Assembly (NCBI RefSeq): GCF_044751345.1
Contig: NZ_JBIWXY010000003.1
Span: 62,001-126,000, forward strand
Source of the DNA: Methylobacillus methanolivorans
GTDB lineage: Bacteria > Pseudomonadota > Gammaproteobacteria > Burkholderiales > Methylophilaceae
Length of the DNA stretch: 64,000 nucleotides
Direction: 5' to 3'
Part shown: positions 9,005-18,063 of the stretch, in pieces
How positions within the stretch are numbered: the first letter of the stretch is position 1
Layout: the number at the start of each line of letters is the position of its first letter
The notes under the pieces: generated by a model
Seen by the model: only the letters and a program-made list of their open reading frames with translations
Databases searched by the model: none
Told to the model about the DNA's origin: nothing
Position numbers and translations under genes: made by a program

Positions 9005-9744
9005 CAGGCAAGCTCCTGGCTGCGAGCGATGTCGATAAAGACTTCTTCAAGGTTGTTGCGGCCATATTTTGCGATCAGGCTGGCGGGTGTGCCAATGTCC
9101 ACAACTTGCCCTTTGCGCATCATGATGACATCCGCAGCCATACGCTCGACCTCGGCCATGTTGTGTGAAGCCAGCAGAATGCTGGCGCCAGTGTCGCGCT
9201 GGTATTGCTCCAGATAGCTGCGAATTGAGTCGGCAGTATCAGGGTCGAGGGATGCCGTTGGTTCGTCCATCAGTAGTAACTCTGGTTTGTTGAGCAGGGA
9301 TTTAGCCAGGGAAACACGGGTTTTCTGCCCAGCAGAAAGTTGTCCATAGCGTTTGTCCAGTAATGTATCAAGGTTAAGGGCAGTGGCTAACTCTTCAATG
9401 CGCTGCTTCAGTGCGGGTAAGCGGTAAAGGTGGCCGTAAACCGTGAGGTTCTGGCGAATGGTAAGTCTTTGCGGCAGGTCTACGTAAGGTGAGGAGAAGT
9501 TCATGCGGTGCAACAGGCGGTAGCGATGTTGCAGCATATCCTCACCCAAGATGCGGATGCTCCCCTGGCTCGGTGTGAGCAAGCCCAACAGCATGGCAAT
9601 CGTCGTGGTTTTTCCTGCGCCATTGCCACCCAGCAAGGCGGTGGTAACGCCGCGCTTTGCCTGGAAATTCAGGTTGTTGACGGCGCAGAATTGGTCAAAG
9701 TATTTGTATAGGCCCTGAACCTCAATCACGAGTGCTGGGCTCAT
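9004..9744 (-). CDS. ABC transporter ATP-binding protein (ABC-2 partner)
   Basis: 246 residues with all motifs needed for ATP hydrolysis: Walker A GGNGAGKTT (39-47), signature LSAGQ (136-140), Walker B LLLMDEP with Asp160 and Glu161, and a downstream histidine in LASHNMAE. The domain type matches exporter NBDs of the NodI/CcmA-like class. It overlaps the TauE-type gene upstream by four bases and its permease downstream by one. It powers the neighbouring ABC-2 permease. Confidence 0.94.
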   Translation of the reverse strand: MSPALVIEVQGLYKYFDQFCAVNNLNFQAKRGVTTALLGGNGAGKTTTIAMLLGLLTPSQGSIRILGEDMLQHRYRLLHRMNFSSPYVDLPQRLTIRQNLTVYGHLYRLPALKQRIEELATALNLDTLLDKRYGQLSAGQKTRVSLAKSLLNKPELLLMDEPTASLDPDTADSIRSYLEQYQRDTGASILLASHNMAEVERMAADVIMMRKGQVVDIGTPASLIAKYGRNNLEEVFIDIARSQELA

Positions 9745-10532
9745 ATCAAGCTCCAGATCATTTTAAGGCCAACGATGTAAAGCAATAGTGCAAATAATTT
9801 TTTCAATACCGGAACAGGTAATTTGTGTGCCAGATAAGCGCCTAAAGGGGCAGTTAGCATGCTGGCAAGTGCAATGCCAATGAATGCTGGCAGGTAAATA
9901 TAACCGAGGCTGTATTCCGGCAAATTACCTTGCGCTAATCCGGTGATGATGAACCCCATGGTGCCAGCGACGGCAATCGGTAGGCCTATCGCCGAAGAAG
10001 TACCGATGGCATAGCGTGCGTTGAAATTGCAGTAGAGGAGGAAAGGTACTGAGAGCGATCCTCCACCAATACCGACTAGGCTGGACAAAACGCCGATCAG
10101 GCCGCCCATGCTCAAGGTGCCGAACTTGCCGGGCAATTGCCGATGGGAGGCTGGTGTGAAGTTCAGCACCATCTGGGTGGCAATCAATAATGCGAACACG
10201 GCAAAGATGACTTTGAGTATGACCGTGTTGAGTTGGCCCGCCAACACTGCTCCGAGTAGGGTGCCCATGACAATCCCGGGCGTAATGAGCTTGACCACAG
10301 GCCAATGCACATTCTGTTTTTTATGGTGTGCTCGGGCTGAGGAGATCGAGGTGACGATGATGGTCGCCAGCGATGTGCCTAGCGCAATATGCATGATGTG
10401 CTGTGCCGGAAACGCGAGCGCCGTAAAGATGAAGACGAGAATGGGCACAATCACCGTGCCACCACCTACGCCTAGTAGACCCGACAGGATACCTGCCCCG
10501 GCGCCGGCAATGAAGTAGAGTAAAAATTCCAT
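9741..10532 (-). CDS. TauE/SafE-family anion permease
   Basis: 263 residues with about eight hydrophobic spans. The paired half-repeat motif GLLGVGGGTVIVP (near residue 20) and SLVGIGGGSLSVPF (near 155) is the signature of the TauE/SafE sulfite or sulfoacetate exporter family (DUF81). These are inner membrane permeases for small sulfur-containing or organic anions. It is the first gene of a minus-strand run and overlaps the ABC ATPase by four bases. The actual substrate is unknown. Confidence 0.9.
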   Translation of the reverse strand: MEFLLYFIAGAGAGILSGLLGVGGGTVIVPILVFIFTALAFPAQHIMHIALGTSLATIIVTSISSARAHHKKQNVHWPVVKLITPGIVMGTLLGAVLAGQLNTVILKVIFAVFALLIATQMVLNFTPASHRQLPGKFGTLSMGGLIGVLSSLVGIGGGSLSVPFLLYCNFNARYAIGTSSAIGLPIAVAGTMGFIITGLAQGNLPEYSLGYIYLPAFIGIALASMLTAPLGAYLAHKLPVPVLKKLFALLLYIVGLKMIWSLI

Positions 10533-10584
10533 AGTGAAGGTCTGACTTTATCCTGATCAATAACAGAGGAAGGGTGGGTGGTTA

Positions 10585-11001
10585 CTATCGTCGACTCGAC
10601 AGTCGTGCGATCGCATCTCCAAGCGGAGAACCCTGCAATTCCTTCGCCAGTTTTTCAAGGCTGGCTGCTGCGGCTGGGCTTAGCGTGCGCACTTGTTTGG
10701 CAGGTTTTCCTGCGACAGATTGCACTTGCACTTCCACCCGAATTGAAGTAACTTCAAGCCCTTGTTTTTTCAGCCCAAGCATCAGGCTGGGCAGCATTAG
10801 CTTGATTTTTGCAGCGATGGCGCCATTGGTGGCATAGACCGTCAGGCGCTTGTGGCTGAGACTTCCTGCTTGCGTATAAGGTTTCAGTGCAGCGGGAACG
10901 ACGGCATTCCATTTTTGCTGCGACAGTGTCAATTGTTCTGCTTGTTGCGACAGCGCTGCCAGTTCGGCGCTTTCAGTAAACAATGCACTTACACGCAGCA
11001 T
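10585..11001 (-). CDS. DUF721/DciA-like protein
   Basis: 138 residues. The N-terminal LSQQKWNAVVPAALKPYTQ and the basic hydrophobic core LTVYATNGAIAAKIKLMLPSL match the DUF721 family, of which DciA, a loader of the replicative helicase DnaB, is the best-studied member. The frame runs up to a TTG at 11016, but GGGAGAG sits correctly before the ATG at 11001. Its start codon is only 24 bases from that of the divergent M23 peptidase gene. The location next to secA is common for this family in proteobacteria. Confidence 0.82.
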   Translation of the reverse strand: MLRVSALFTESAELAALSQQAEQLTLSQQKWNAVVPAALKPYTQAGSLSHKRLTVYATNGAIAAKIKLMLPSLMLGLKKQGLEVTSIRVEVQVQSVAGKPAKQVRTLSPAAAASLEKLAKELQGSPLGDAIARLSSRR

Positions 11002-11025
11002 GCCGGACTCTCCCAAGGGGAAGCA

Positions 11026-11892
11026 ATGAACATCATATTAGTATCGAATAGTACAGCACGGACGCGCAGCATCTCGTTGCCACTGGTCTTGCTTATCATC
11101 GGGCTGTTGAGTTTGCTACCAGCCTTGCTGGTTTGGGCCCTTATTGTGCCACATGGCACACACCAGCACAAAGGCATCCCCACCTCGATCCATTTCGTCA
11201 GTGCCAGCGAGCAGGCGCATATTGACGCCTTGGCGCAACAGGTGGGCGAGATGGAGGCCCGGGTATTGCGGCTTGATGCCTTGGGGGCAAGGCTCTCGAA
11301 CCTGGCTGGAGTCAAGGGGGCGGATGCAGATGCCTTGCCGCCTGGGCGTGGTGGCCCTATGGTGGATGCGCGCACTATGTCAGGTGTTGAGCTGGAGAAA
11401 CACATCCATGCCTTGACGCAATCCATAGAGCTTAATGGCGATAAATTAAGCCTGCTTGAGGCCACGATGTTGCAGCAGCGCTTGAAGGCGAGTACATTGC
11501 CGAGCACCATGCCGACGGTGGTGGCTTATAACTCTTCCAGTTATGGTTGGAGAGTGGACCCTTTCTCTGGCAAGGAGGCTTTTCATGAAGGCCTGGATTT
11601 TGTCGCGGACAGCGGAACACCGATTTATGCATCTGCCGCAGGAATTGTAACGGCTGCGGAGCAGACCCCCGACTATGGTAGAATCGTGAAGATTAACCAC
11701 GGCTCGGGGCTGGAAACACGATATGCCCATGCGTCACAGTTGTTGGTGAAGGCAGGGGAGCGGGTTGAGCGTGGGCAGTTGATCGCCCGCGTTGGTAGTA
11801 CTGGGCGCTCTACCGGGGCACACCTGCATTTCGAGGTGCGCTTGAATGGAGCAGCCTTGGATCCACGCAAGTATTTGCAAAGTGCAAATTAA
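11026..11892 (+). CDS. M23 family metallopeptidase, membrane-anchored
   Basis: 288 residues. One transmembrane segment near 19-42 is followed by a periplasmic region with a short coiled coil (about 60-90), and a C-terminal LytM/M23 domain. The zinc site is complete: H in EAFHEGLDF (HxxxD), and HLHFEV with the preceding AYGR/TRYAHA motifs. It should cleave peptidoglycan cross-links or stem peptides. AAGGGGAA precedes the ATG at 11026; the frame is open upstream but overlaps the divergent DUF721 gene. secA follows 72 bases downstream. Confidence 0.93.
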   Translation: MNIILVSNSTARTRSISLPLVLLIIGLLSLLPALLVWALIVPHGTHQHKGIPTSIHFVSASEQAHIDALAQQVGEMEARVLRLDALGARLSNLAGVKGADADALPPGRGGPMVDARTMSGVELEKHIHALTQSIELNGDKLSLLEATMLQQRLKASTLPSTMPTVVAYNSSSYGWRVDPFSGKEAFHEGLDFVADSGTPIYASAAGIVTAAEQTPDYGRIVKINHGSGLETRYAHASQLLVKAGERVERGQLIARVGSTGRSTGAHLHFEVRLNGAALDPRKYLQSAN

Positions 11893-11928
11893 ATATTTGA
11901 TTTATTAACTAACTTATAAAGCTAACCT

Positions 11929-11964
11929 AGAGGTTTCCGTCTAACGGAAAAGTGGTGCCACTTC
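11929..11964 (+). promoter_or_regulatory. Tandem hairpins between Shine-Dalgarno and secA start
   Basis: AGAGG (11929-11933) is the only good Shine-Dalgarno near secA, but it is 31 bases from the ATG at 11965. The interval is filled by two adjacent inverted repeats: TTTCCGT/ACGGAAA (11934-11940, 11944-11950, loop CTA) and AGTGG/CCACT with flanking A/T (11950-11955, 11958-11963, loop TG). If both fold, AGAGG would be brought next to the start codon. A weak -10 (TATAAA, 11915-11920) would put the 5' end just before AGAGG. Structure is visible; function is inferred. Confidence 0.5.
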
Positions 11965-14685
11965 ATGTTCTCCGCGTTGTTCAAAAAAATCTTCGGTAGC
12001 CGTAACGAACGGCTGGTCAAGCAGTATGCACAAAACGTCAAGGCTATTAATGCGCTGGAACCCAGCATGCAGGCATTGACGGACGAACAGCTCAAAGCCA
12101 AGACAGATGAATTCAAACAGCGCTACCAGCAGGGCGAGTCGCTCGACAAGTTGTTGCCAGAAGCGTTTGCCGTAGTGCGTGAAGGTGGTCGCCGTGTGCT
12201 CAATATGCGCCACTTCGATGTGCAAATGATCGGCGGCATGGTATTGAACGCAGGCAAGATTGCCGAAATGCGTACCGGTGAGGGTAAGACCTTGGTGGCG
12301 ACATTGCCAGCCTACTTGAATGCTCTCAGTGGCAAGGGTGTGCACGTTGTCACCGTGAATGATTACCTGGCACGACGCGATGCTGAGTGGATGTCTCGCC
12401 TGTATAACTTCCTGGGATTGAGCGTGGGTATTAACCTGTCGCAAATGCCGCATGACGAAAAGCAAAAGGCTTATGCGGCCGATATTACCTACGGCACCAA
12501 TAACGAATTCGGTTTTGACTACCTGCGCGACAATATGGTGTTTACCGCAGAGGAGCGCGTGCAGCGCGGCCTTAATTATGCCCTGGTTGATGAAGTTGAC
12601 TCCATCTTGATTGACGAGGCACGTACACCACTGATTATTTCCGGCCAGGCCGATGACAGTATTGATCTGTATCTGCAGATGAACAGCATTGCTGCCAAGA
12701 TGATTCGCCAGGAAAAAGAAGATGGCGAAGGTGATTTCTGGGTGGATGAAAAGTCACACCAGGTCTTGCTCTCGGAGCAAGGACATGAGCATGCAGAGGC
12801 TCTGCTGGCCGAAGCGGGCTTGCTGGCTGAAGGTAGCAGCCTCTACGATGCTGCCAATATCAGCCTGGTGCACCATATGTATGCTGCGCTGCGTGCGCAA
12901 TCGCTCTATCACCGCGATCAGCACTATGTGGTGCGCGATGGCGAAATCGTGATCGTCGATGAATTTACCGGCCGCATGATGGCTGGTCGCCGCTGGTCTG
13001 ATGGCTTGCACCAGGCTGTTGAAGCCAAAGAAGGTGTGACCATCCAGAAGGAAAACCAGACCCTGGCTTCGATTACCTTCCAGAATTATTTCCGCATGTA
13101 CGGCAAGCTGTCTGGTATGACAGGTACTGCCGATACCGAAGCCTATGAATTCAACCAGATTTACGGCCTGGAAACTGTCGTGATTCCTACCCATCGTGGC
13201 TTGCAACGTAAAGACCAGATGGACAAGGTATACCGCACAGGCAAGGAAAAGTATCAGGCTGTTATTGAAGATATTAAAGAGTGCCAGAAGCGTGGCCAGC
13301 CTGTGCTGGTCGGGACTACCTCTATTGAAAACTCCGAGTTAATCTCAAAATATCTCAACGAGGCCAAGCTAGACCATCAGGTACTGAATGCCAAGCAGCA
13401 TGAACGTGAAGCTCACATTATTGTGCAAGCGGGTCGTCCTGGCATGATCACGATTGCAACCAATATGGCTGGCCGCGGTACCGATATTGTGTTGGGCGGT
13501 AACCCCGAGCCTGAGATTGCCGTGATTGAGGCCGATGAAAGTTTGTCTGAATCAGACAAGGCTGATCGTATTGCCAAGTTGAAGGCAGAGTGGCAAGTGC
13601 AGCATGATGCCGTGCTGGCTGCCGGTGGTTTGCATATTATCGGTACCGAGCGCCATGAATCCCGTCGTGTTGACAATCAGTTGCGTGGTCGTGCTGGTCG
13701 TCAGGGTGACCCAGGCTCCAGTCGATTCTATCTTTCGTTGGAAGATCAACTGCTGCGCATTTTTGCTTCTGACCGTGTTGCTGCCATCATGGAGCGCTTG
13801 AAGATGCCTGAAGGCGAGGCGATTGAGCATCCCTGGGTGACGCGTGCAATCGAGAATGCCCAGCGTAAGGTTGAGGGACGTAACTTCGATATTCGCAAGC
13901 AATTGCTTGAGTATGACGATGTATCGAATGACCAACGCAAAGTGATTTACCAACAGCGTAACGAGTTGCTTGAAGCTGCTGATGTGGGTGAAACCATTGC
14001 TGTGATGCGTGTCGACGTGATTCATGACCTGATCGCGACTTATATCCCACCAGAAAGCCTGGAAGAACAGTGGGATGTTGCTGGGTTGGAGAAAGCGTTG
14101 CAGGCAGACCTAGGCCTGGAAATTCCATTGCAAAAGATGCTGGAAGAAAATCCCAATCTGCATGAAGAAACCCTGCGTGAACACATTGTGGATGCAGCTA
14201 ATGCGCTTTATCAGGCCAAGGAAGATCAGGCATCTGCGTCTGTGTTGCGTCAGTTCGAGCGTGCCGTGATGCTGCAAAGCCTGGATAACCACTGGCGCGA
14301 GCACTTGGCTGCGTTGGATCATTTGCGTCAAGGTATTCACTTGCGCTCCTATGCCCAGAAAAATCCCAAGCAGGAATATAAGCGCGAAGCTTTTGCCTTA
14401 TTCTCCAGCCTGTTGGACACCGTCAAGCGTGAAGTGACCCAGGTGACCATGCTGGTGAAGGTGCAGAGCGAAGCTGATGTCGAGGCGGTTGAGAAACCTG
14501 CCGAGCTTGAGAACGTGCAATACCAGCATGCGGATTATGATGAAGCGCTTGGCAGCAGCGATGAAGCCGATGATGAAGCCTCAGCATCGACATTCGAGCG
14601 CGTAGGTGCCAAGGTCGGTCGCAATGATCCATGTCCTTGCGGCTCTGGTAAGAAGTACAAGCAGTGCCATGGCAAGCTGAGTTAA
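11965..14685 (+). CDS. secA: Preprotein translocase ATPase SecA
   Basis: 906 residues, full length. It is the motor that drives unfolded preproteins through SecYEG. Visible features are the MFSALFKKIFGSRN N-terminus, the Walker A region MRTGEGKTLVA near 102, the DEVDSILIDEART block (DEVD Walker B), the GTSIENSE and ATNMAGRGTDI helicase motifs, GRAGRQGDPG, and the C-terminal zinc ligands Cys890, Cys892, Cys901 and His902 that bind SecB. The partner secB lies at 61 kb in this window. There is no secM-like gene upstream; tandem hairpins precede the start. Confidence 0.98.
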   Translation: MFSALFKKIFGSRNERLVKQYAQNVKAINALEPSMQALTDEQLKAKTDEFKQRYQQGESLDKLLPEAFAVVREGGRRVLNMRHFDVQMIGGMVLNAGKIAEMRTGEGKTLVATLPAYLNALSGKGVHVVTVNDYLARRDAEWMSRLYNFLGLSVGINLSQMPHDEKQKAYAADITYGTNNEFGFDYLRDNMVFTAEERVQRGLNYALVDEVDSILIDEARTPLIISGQADDSIDLYLQMNSIAAKMIRQEKEDGEGDFWVDEKSHQVLLSEQGHEHAEALLAEAGLLAEGSSLYDAANISLVHHMYAALRAQSLYHRDQHYVVRDGEIVIVDEFTGRMMAGRRWSDGLHQAVEAKEGVTIQKENQTLASITFQNYFRMYGKLSGMTGTADTEAYEFNQIYGLETVVIPTHRGLQRKDQMDKVYRTGKEKYQAVIEDIKECQKRGQPVLVGTTSIENSELISKYLNEAKLDHQVLNAKQHEREAHIIVQAGRPGMITIATNMAGRGTDIVLGGNPEPEIAVIEADESLSESDKADRIAKLKAEWQVQHDAVLAAGGLHIIGTERHESRRVDNQLRGRAGRQGDPGSSRFYLSLEDQLLRIFASDRVAAIMERLKMPEGEAIEHPWVTRAIENAQRKVEGRNFDIRKQLLEYDDVSNDQRKVIYQQRNELLEAADVGETIAVMRVDVIHDLIATYIPPESLEEQWDVAGLEKALQADLGLEIPLQKMLEENPNLHEETLREHIVDAANALYQAKEDQASASVLRQFERAVMLQSLDNHWREHLAALDHLRQGIHLRSYAQKNPKQEYKREAFALFSSLLDTVKREVTQVTMLVKVQSEADVEAVEKPAELENVQYQHADYDEALGSSDEADDEASASTFERVGAKVGRNDPCPCGSGKKYKQCHGKLS

Positions 14686-14697
14686 GCGTCTGCAGGG

Positions 14698-14883
14698 ATG
14701 CAATCAGTTCCTCAGGTCGCCTCTCCTTGTATTGGTGTATGTGCGCTGGATAGTGAGCGGCAACATTGCACAGGGTGCTGGCGTACGCTCGAAGAAATCA
14801 GGGGCTGGCGTACCATGAGTGACCGCGAGCGCTTGCAAGTGCTCAAGGTGATTGAAGCCAGGCGACCTACTGCCAAGCATTAG
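14698..14883 (+). CDS. DUF1289-family small cysteine protein
   Basis: 61 residues. It carries the DUF1289 pattern SPCIGVCALD...CTGCWRTLEEIRGW, with four cysteines placed like a small metal site. The function of the family is unknown. It begins 12 bases after the secA stop and ends before an intrinsic terminator, so it is probably cotranscribed with secA. Confidence 0.88.
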   Translation: MQSVPQVASPCIGVCALDSERQHCTGCWRTLEEIRGWRTMSDRERLQVLKVIEARRPTAKH

Positions 14884-14906
14884 CCATGACAGTTGTAGCA
14901 TTCAAT

Positions 14907-14934
14907 AAAAAAGCCGGGATTTCCCGGCTTTTTT
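14907..14934. terminator. Intrinsic terminator after DUF1289 gene
   Basis: Hairpin with stem GCCGGGA (14913-14919) and TCCCGGC (14922-14928), flanked by six A and six T. It is almost identical to the terminator at 32137-32164, differing by one base. Confidence 0.92.
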
Positions 14935-15018
14935 ATTGTGCACATGCCATGCTGCCATGGGGCAAGCGTCACCTGATTACGGTAAAATCAGGTTTTTGCC
15001 TTTCTGAGAAAAGCTATC

Positions 15019-16248
15019 ATGCCAGTCAATCTTGTCGCGCCCGAGGCGCACTCCCTGTTGCCAGTTCCAGGTGTGGAGCTGGGTATTGCCAAGGCGCATA
15101 TCCGTAAGCCAGACCGCAAGGATATGCTGGTAATCAAACTGGCAGAAGGCGCACGCGTATCTGGCGTGTTCACCACAAACCGTTTCTGTGCAGCACCTGT
15201 GACTGTGTGCAAGCAGCACTTGGCAGCAGGGCATGGTATTCGTGCGCTAGTGGTCAACACTGGCAATGCTAATGCGGGCACTGGAGAGCCAGGCTTACAG
15301 AATGCAAGGGCTACTTGTGAGGCACTGTCTGGGTTGCTGAACATCAAGTCTGAGCAAGTCTTGCCTTTCTCTACTGGCGTCATCCTAGAACCTTTACCCA
15401 TGGAGCGCTTGCTTGCTGGCTTGCCGCAATGTGTTGCTAATCTGGGCGAGCAGCACTGGTTTGATGCTGCCGAAGCCATCATGACCACGGATATTGTCTC
15501 CAAGGGGGCATCACGGCAAATCACGCTGGGTGGCAAGACTGTGACGATTACCGGTATTTCCAAGGGCTCTGGCATGATCCACCCCAACATGGCGACCATG
15601 CTGGGTTATGTGGCGACTGATGCTGCGATTAGCCAGGCTGCGCTGGAGGCCTTGATTGATCATGCCGTCAATCGTTCTTTCAACTGTATTACCGTAGATG
15701 GCGATACTTCTACCAACGACTCTTTTATTGTCATGGCGACTGGTCAGGCGGGTAATGCCGAGATCAGTGATGTAGACAGTACAGAATTCCAGCAATTGCA
15801 GGATGCTATTACCGAGTTATCCATTGAGCTGGCGCAGGCGATTGTGCGTGACGGTGAAGGTGCGACAAAGTTTATGACTATCCAGGTCGAAGCTGGAAAA
15901 GATGTGGAAGAGTGCCGCAAGGTCGCTTATGCAATTGCGCACTCTCCATTGATCAAGACCGCTTTCTTTGCCTCAGATCCTAATCTAGGCCGCATCTTGG
16001 CGGCTATCGGCTATGCTGGTATTGATGATCTGGATGTGAACGCCATGCAGCTTTACCTGGGTAATGTATTGGTGGCGGAGCATGGTGGTCGTGCTGCAAG
16101 CTATGTCGAAGAGCAAGGTGCTGCCGTGATGCAGGAAGCTGAAATTACCGTGCGTGTGGTGCTGAATCGGGGGCAGGCCAATGCCACGGTGTGGACTTGC
16201 GACTTCTCTTATGACTATGTTCGCATTAATGCGGACTACCGCAGCTAG
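15019..16248 (+). CDS. argJ: Bifunctional ornithine acetyltransferase / N-acetylglutamate synthase
   Basis: 409 residues. It recycles the acetyl group from N-acetylornithine to glutamate and may also use acetyl-CoA, in the cyclic arginine pathway. The precursor self-cleaves before a threonine nucleophile: the site is visible as NMATMLGY near residue 191-198. Other family blocks are VFTTNRFCAAPV, LVVNTGNANA, the oxyanion-hole region GASRQITLGG and DGDTSTNDS. The C-terminus NADYRS is typical. The DUF815 ATPase gene follows eight bases later. Confidence 0.96.
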   Translation: MPVNLVAPEAHSLLPVPGVELGIAKAHIRKPDRKDMLVIKLAEGARVSGVFTTNRFCAAPVTVCKQHLAAGHGIRALVVNTGNANAGTGEPGLQNARATCEALSGLLNIKSEQVLPFSTGVILEPLPMERLLAGLPQCVANLGEQHWFDAAEAIMTTDIVSKGASRQITLGGKTVTITGISKGSGMIHPNMATMLGYVATDAAISQAALEALIDHAVNRSFNCITVDGDTSTNDSFIVMATGQAGNAEISDVDSTEFQQLQDAITELSIELAQAIVRDGEGATKFMTIQVEAGKDVEECRKVAYAIAHSPLIKTAFFASDPNLGRILAAIGYAGIDDLDVNAMQLYLGNVLVAEHGGRAASYVEEQGAAVMQEAEITVRVVLNRGQANATVWTCDFSYDYVRINADYRS

Positions 16249-16256
16249 GGTGCAGG

Positions 16257-17132
16257 ATGGCTGATTTTGAGCAGTTGATCACGCGAGCCGAGGCTGTGCT
16301 GGCAAGGCTGGAAAGCTTCTTGCCACCGCCTGCTCCCGCACCTGACTGGAGTGCCATTGCCTGGCGCTGGCAAACCCTCAATGGTCGTGGGCATTTGGTG
16401 GCTGTGGAGCATCCCCATCACATCAGCCTGAATGACATCCGCAATGTGGATGAGCAAAAGGCCGAGATTGTGCGCAACACCGAGCAGTTTGTGCATGGCT
16501 ATCCTGCCAATAATGTGTTGTTGACTGGTGCCCGTGGCACCGGAAAATCTTCATTGGTCAAAGCAGTGCTGAGTACATTTGCAGAGCAGGGCTTGCGCCT
16601 GGTCGAAGTCGATAAGCAGGATTTGGTGGCATTGCCGGAAATCGTCAGCTTGCTGCGTGAACGCAAGGAGCGATTCGTCATCTTTTGTGATGATTTGTCA
16701 TTTGAGTCTAGTGACCCGGGCTACAAGGCTCTCAAGGTGGTGCTGGATGGCTCGATTGCCGCGACGTCCGATAATGTCGTGGTCTATGCCACTTCCAATC
16801 GCCGCCACTTGATGCCTGAGTTCATGTCGGAAAATCTTGAGGTAACGCGACATAGCGAGGAAATCCGGCCAGGGGACACCACCGAGGAAAAAGTCTCGTT
16901 GTCGGAGCGTTTTGGCCTTTGGCTATCGTTTTACTCCTTCAATCAGGACGAATACCTGGCCGTGGTGGAGCAATGGCTCAAGCATTACGGTATTGAGCAA
17001 GTGGATGAAGCAACCCGTAGCGCAGCCTTGCTGTTTTCTCATACCCGTGGCGCCCGTAGTGGCCGAGTAGCCTATCAATTTGCCCGTGATCATGTGGGCC
17101 GCCAATCATTAGCCGGAGGCAAGGTGTCATGA
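16257..17132 (+). CDS. DUF815-family P-loop ATPase
   Basis: 291 residues, an AAA-like ATPase. Walker A is GARGTGKSS (near 92-100), Walker B is FVIFCDDLSFE (near 141-151), and YATSNRRHLMP resembles the sensor-1 segment of AAA proteins. The DUF815 family is widespread in proteobacteria and has no established function. It begins eight bases after argJ and overlaps the downstream Nudix gene by four bases (ATGA), so translation is probably coupled. Confidence 0.9.
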   Translation: MADFEQLITRAEAVLARLESFLPPPAPAPDWSAIAWRWQTLNGRGHLVAVEHPHHISLNDIRNVDEQKAEIVRNTEQFVHGYPANNVLLTGARGTGKSSLVKAVLSTFAEQGLRLVEVDKQDLVALPEIVSLLRERKERFVIFCDDLSFESSDPGYKALKVVLDGSIAATSDNVVVYATSNRRHLMPEFMSENLEVTRHSEEIRPGDTTEEKVSLSERFGLWLSFYSFNQDEYLAVVEQWLKHYGIEQVDEATRSAALLFSHTRGARSGRVAYQFARDHVGRQSLAGGKVS

Positions 17133-18061
17133 GTGTTGTGCGTGCCGCCGTAGCTATCTTGCAACGCCCTGATGGGCAGGTGTTGTTGGCCGAGCGCCCA
17201 GTAGGCAAGCCTTGGGAAGGCTGGTGGGAGTTTCCTGGAGGCAAGATAGAGGCAGGTGAAACCCCTTTTCATGCCTTGGTGCGTGAGTTGCGCGAGGAGC
17301 TTGGCGTCGAGGTGGAAAAGGCGACGCCCTGGATGTTACGTCGCTTTGACTACCCTGATCGCAAAGTCGAATTACATTTCTTTATTGTACGTGATTGGCA
17401 GCATGAGCCACGTAGTTGCGAGGGGCAGCAATTAAGCTGGCAGCACCCGACTGCATTGACTGTAGGCCCGATGTTGCCGGCGAACGAGCCTATTCTTGCT
17501 GCCTTGAGCCTGCCATCCATCTATGCCATCAGCAATGCTGCCGAGTTGGGTGAAAAGGCTTTTCTGAATCGCCTGCAGTCTGCCTTGGATCAAGGGTTGC
17601 GCTTGCTGCAATTACGTGAAAAGCATCTGTCTGCTGACGGATTGCAGCGTCTCGCTGAACAGGTGTTGAAAATGACACAGCCTTATCAGGCGAGAGTACT
17701 ACTCAACGGCGATGTCGACACTGCACGAGCATTGGGTTTTTCAGGTGTACATTTCTCTGCTGCCAGCCTGATGGCATTGTCGGAGCGTCCACAGCAAATG
17801 CTGTGCGCGGCTTCATGCCACGATGCCCGCGAGTTGGCGCATGCGCAATCCTTGGCGCTGGATTTTGTCGTGTTGTCGCCTGTGCTGCCAACATTGAGTC
17901 ATCCTGATGCTCCAGTCTTGGGTTGGGACGGTTTTGCTGACTTGGCGCATGAAAGTAGCCTGCCGGTTTACGCGCTTGGCGGTATGCAGCCGGAATATCT
18001 GGAGCAGGCCTGGCAACAGGGGGCTCATGGTATCGCCATGATGCGCGGAGCATGGGGCTAA
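17129..18061 (+). CDS. Nudix hydrolase fused to TMP synthase-like domain
   Basis: 310 residues with two domains. Residues 1-130 are a MutT-type Nudix hydrolase: the box GGKIEAGETPFHALVREL then REELGV is complete, so it should cleave nucleoside diphosphate derivatives, possibly 8-oxo-dGTP. Residues about 130-310 are a TIM-barrel domain of the ThiE/TenI thiamine-phosphate synthase family, with LLQLREK, a GVHFSA phosphate-loop equivalent and VYALGGM. The usual ThiE residues in the NDR and HLGQ motifs are altered, so synthase activity is doubtful. This fusion is known in proteobacteria. It is coupled to the upstream DUF815 gene. Confidence 0.92.
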   Translation: MSVVRAAVAILQRPDGQVLLAERPVGKPWEGWWEFPGGKIEAGETPFHALVRELREELGVEVEKATPWMLRRFDYPDRKVELHFFIVRDWQHEPRSCEGQQLSWQHPTALTVGPMLPANEPILAALSLPSIYAISNAAELGEKAFLNRLQSALDQGLRLLQLREKHLSADGLQRLAEQVLKMTQPYQARVLLNGDVDTARALGFSGVHFSAASLMALSERPQQMLCAASCHDARELAHAQSLALDFVVLSPVLPTLSHPDAPVLGWDGFADLAHESSLPVYALGGMQPEYLEQAWQQGAHGIAMMRGAWG

Positions 18062-18063
18062 TC

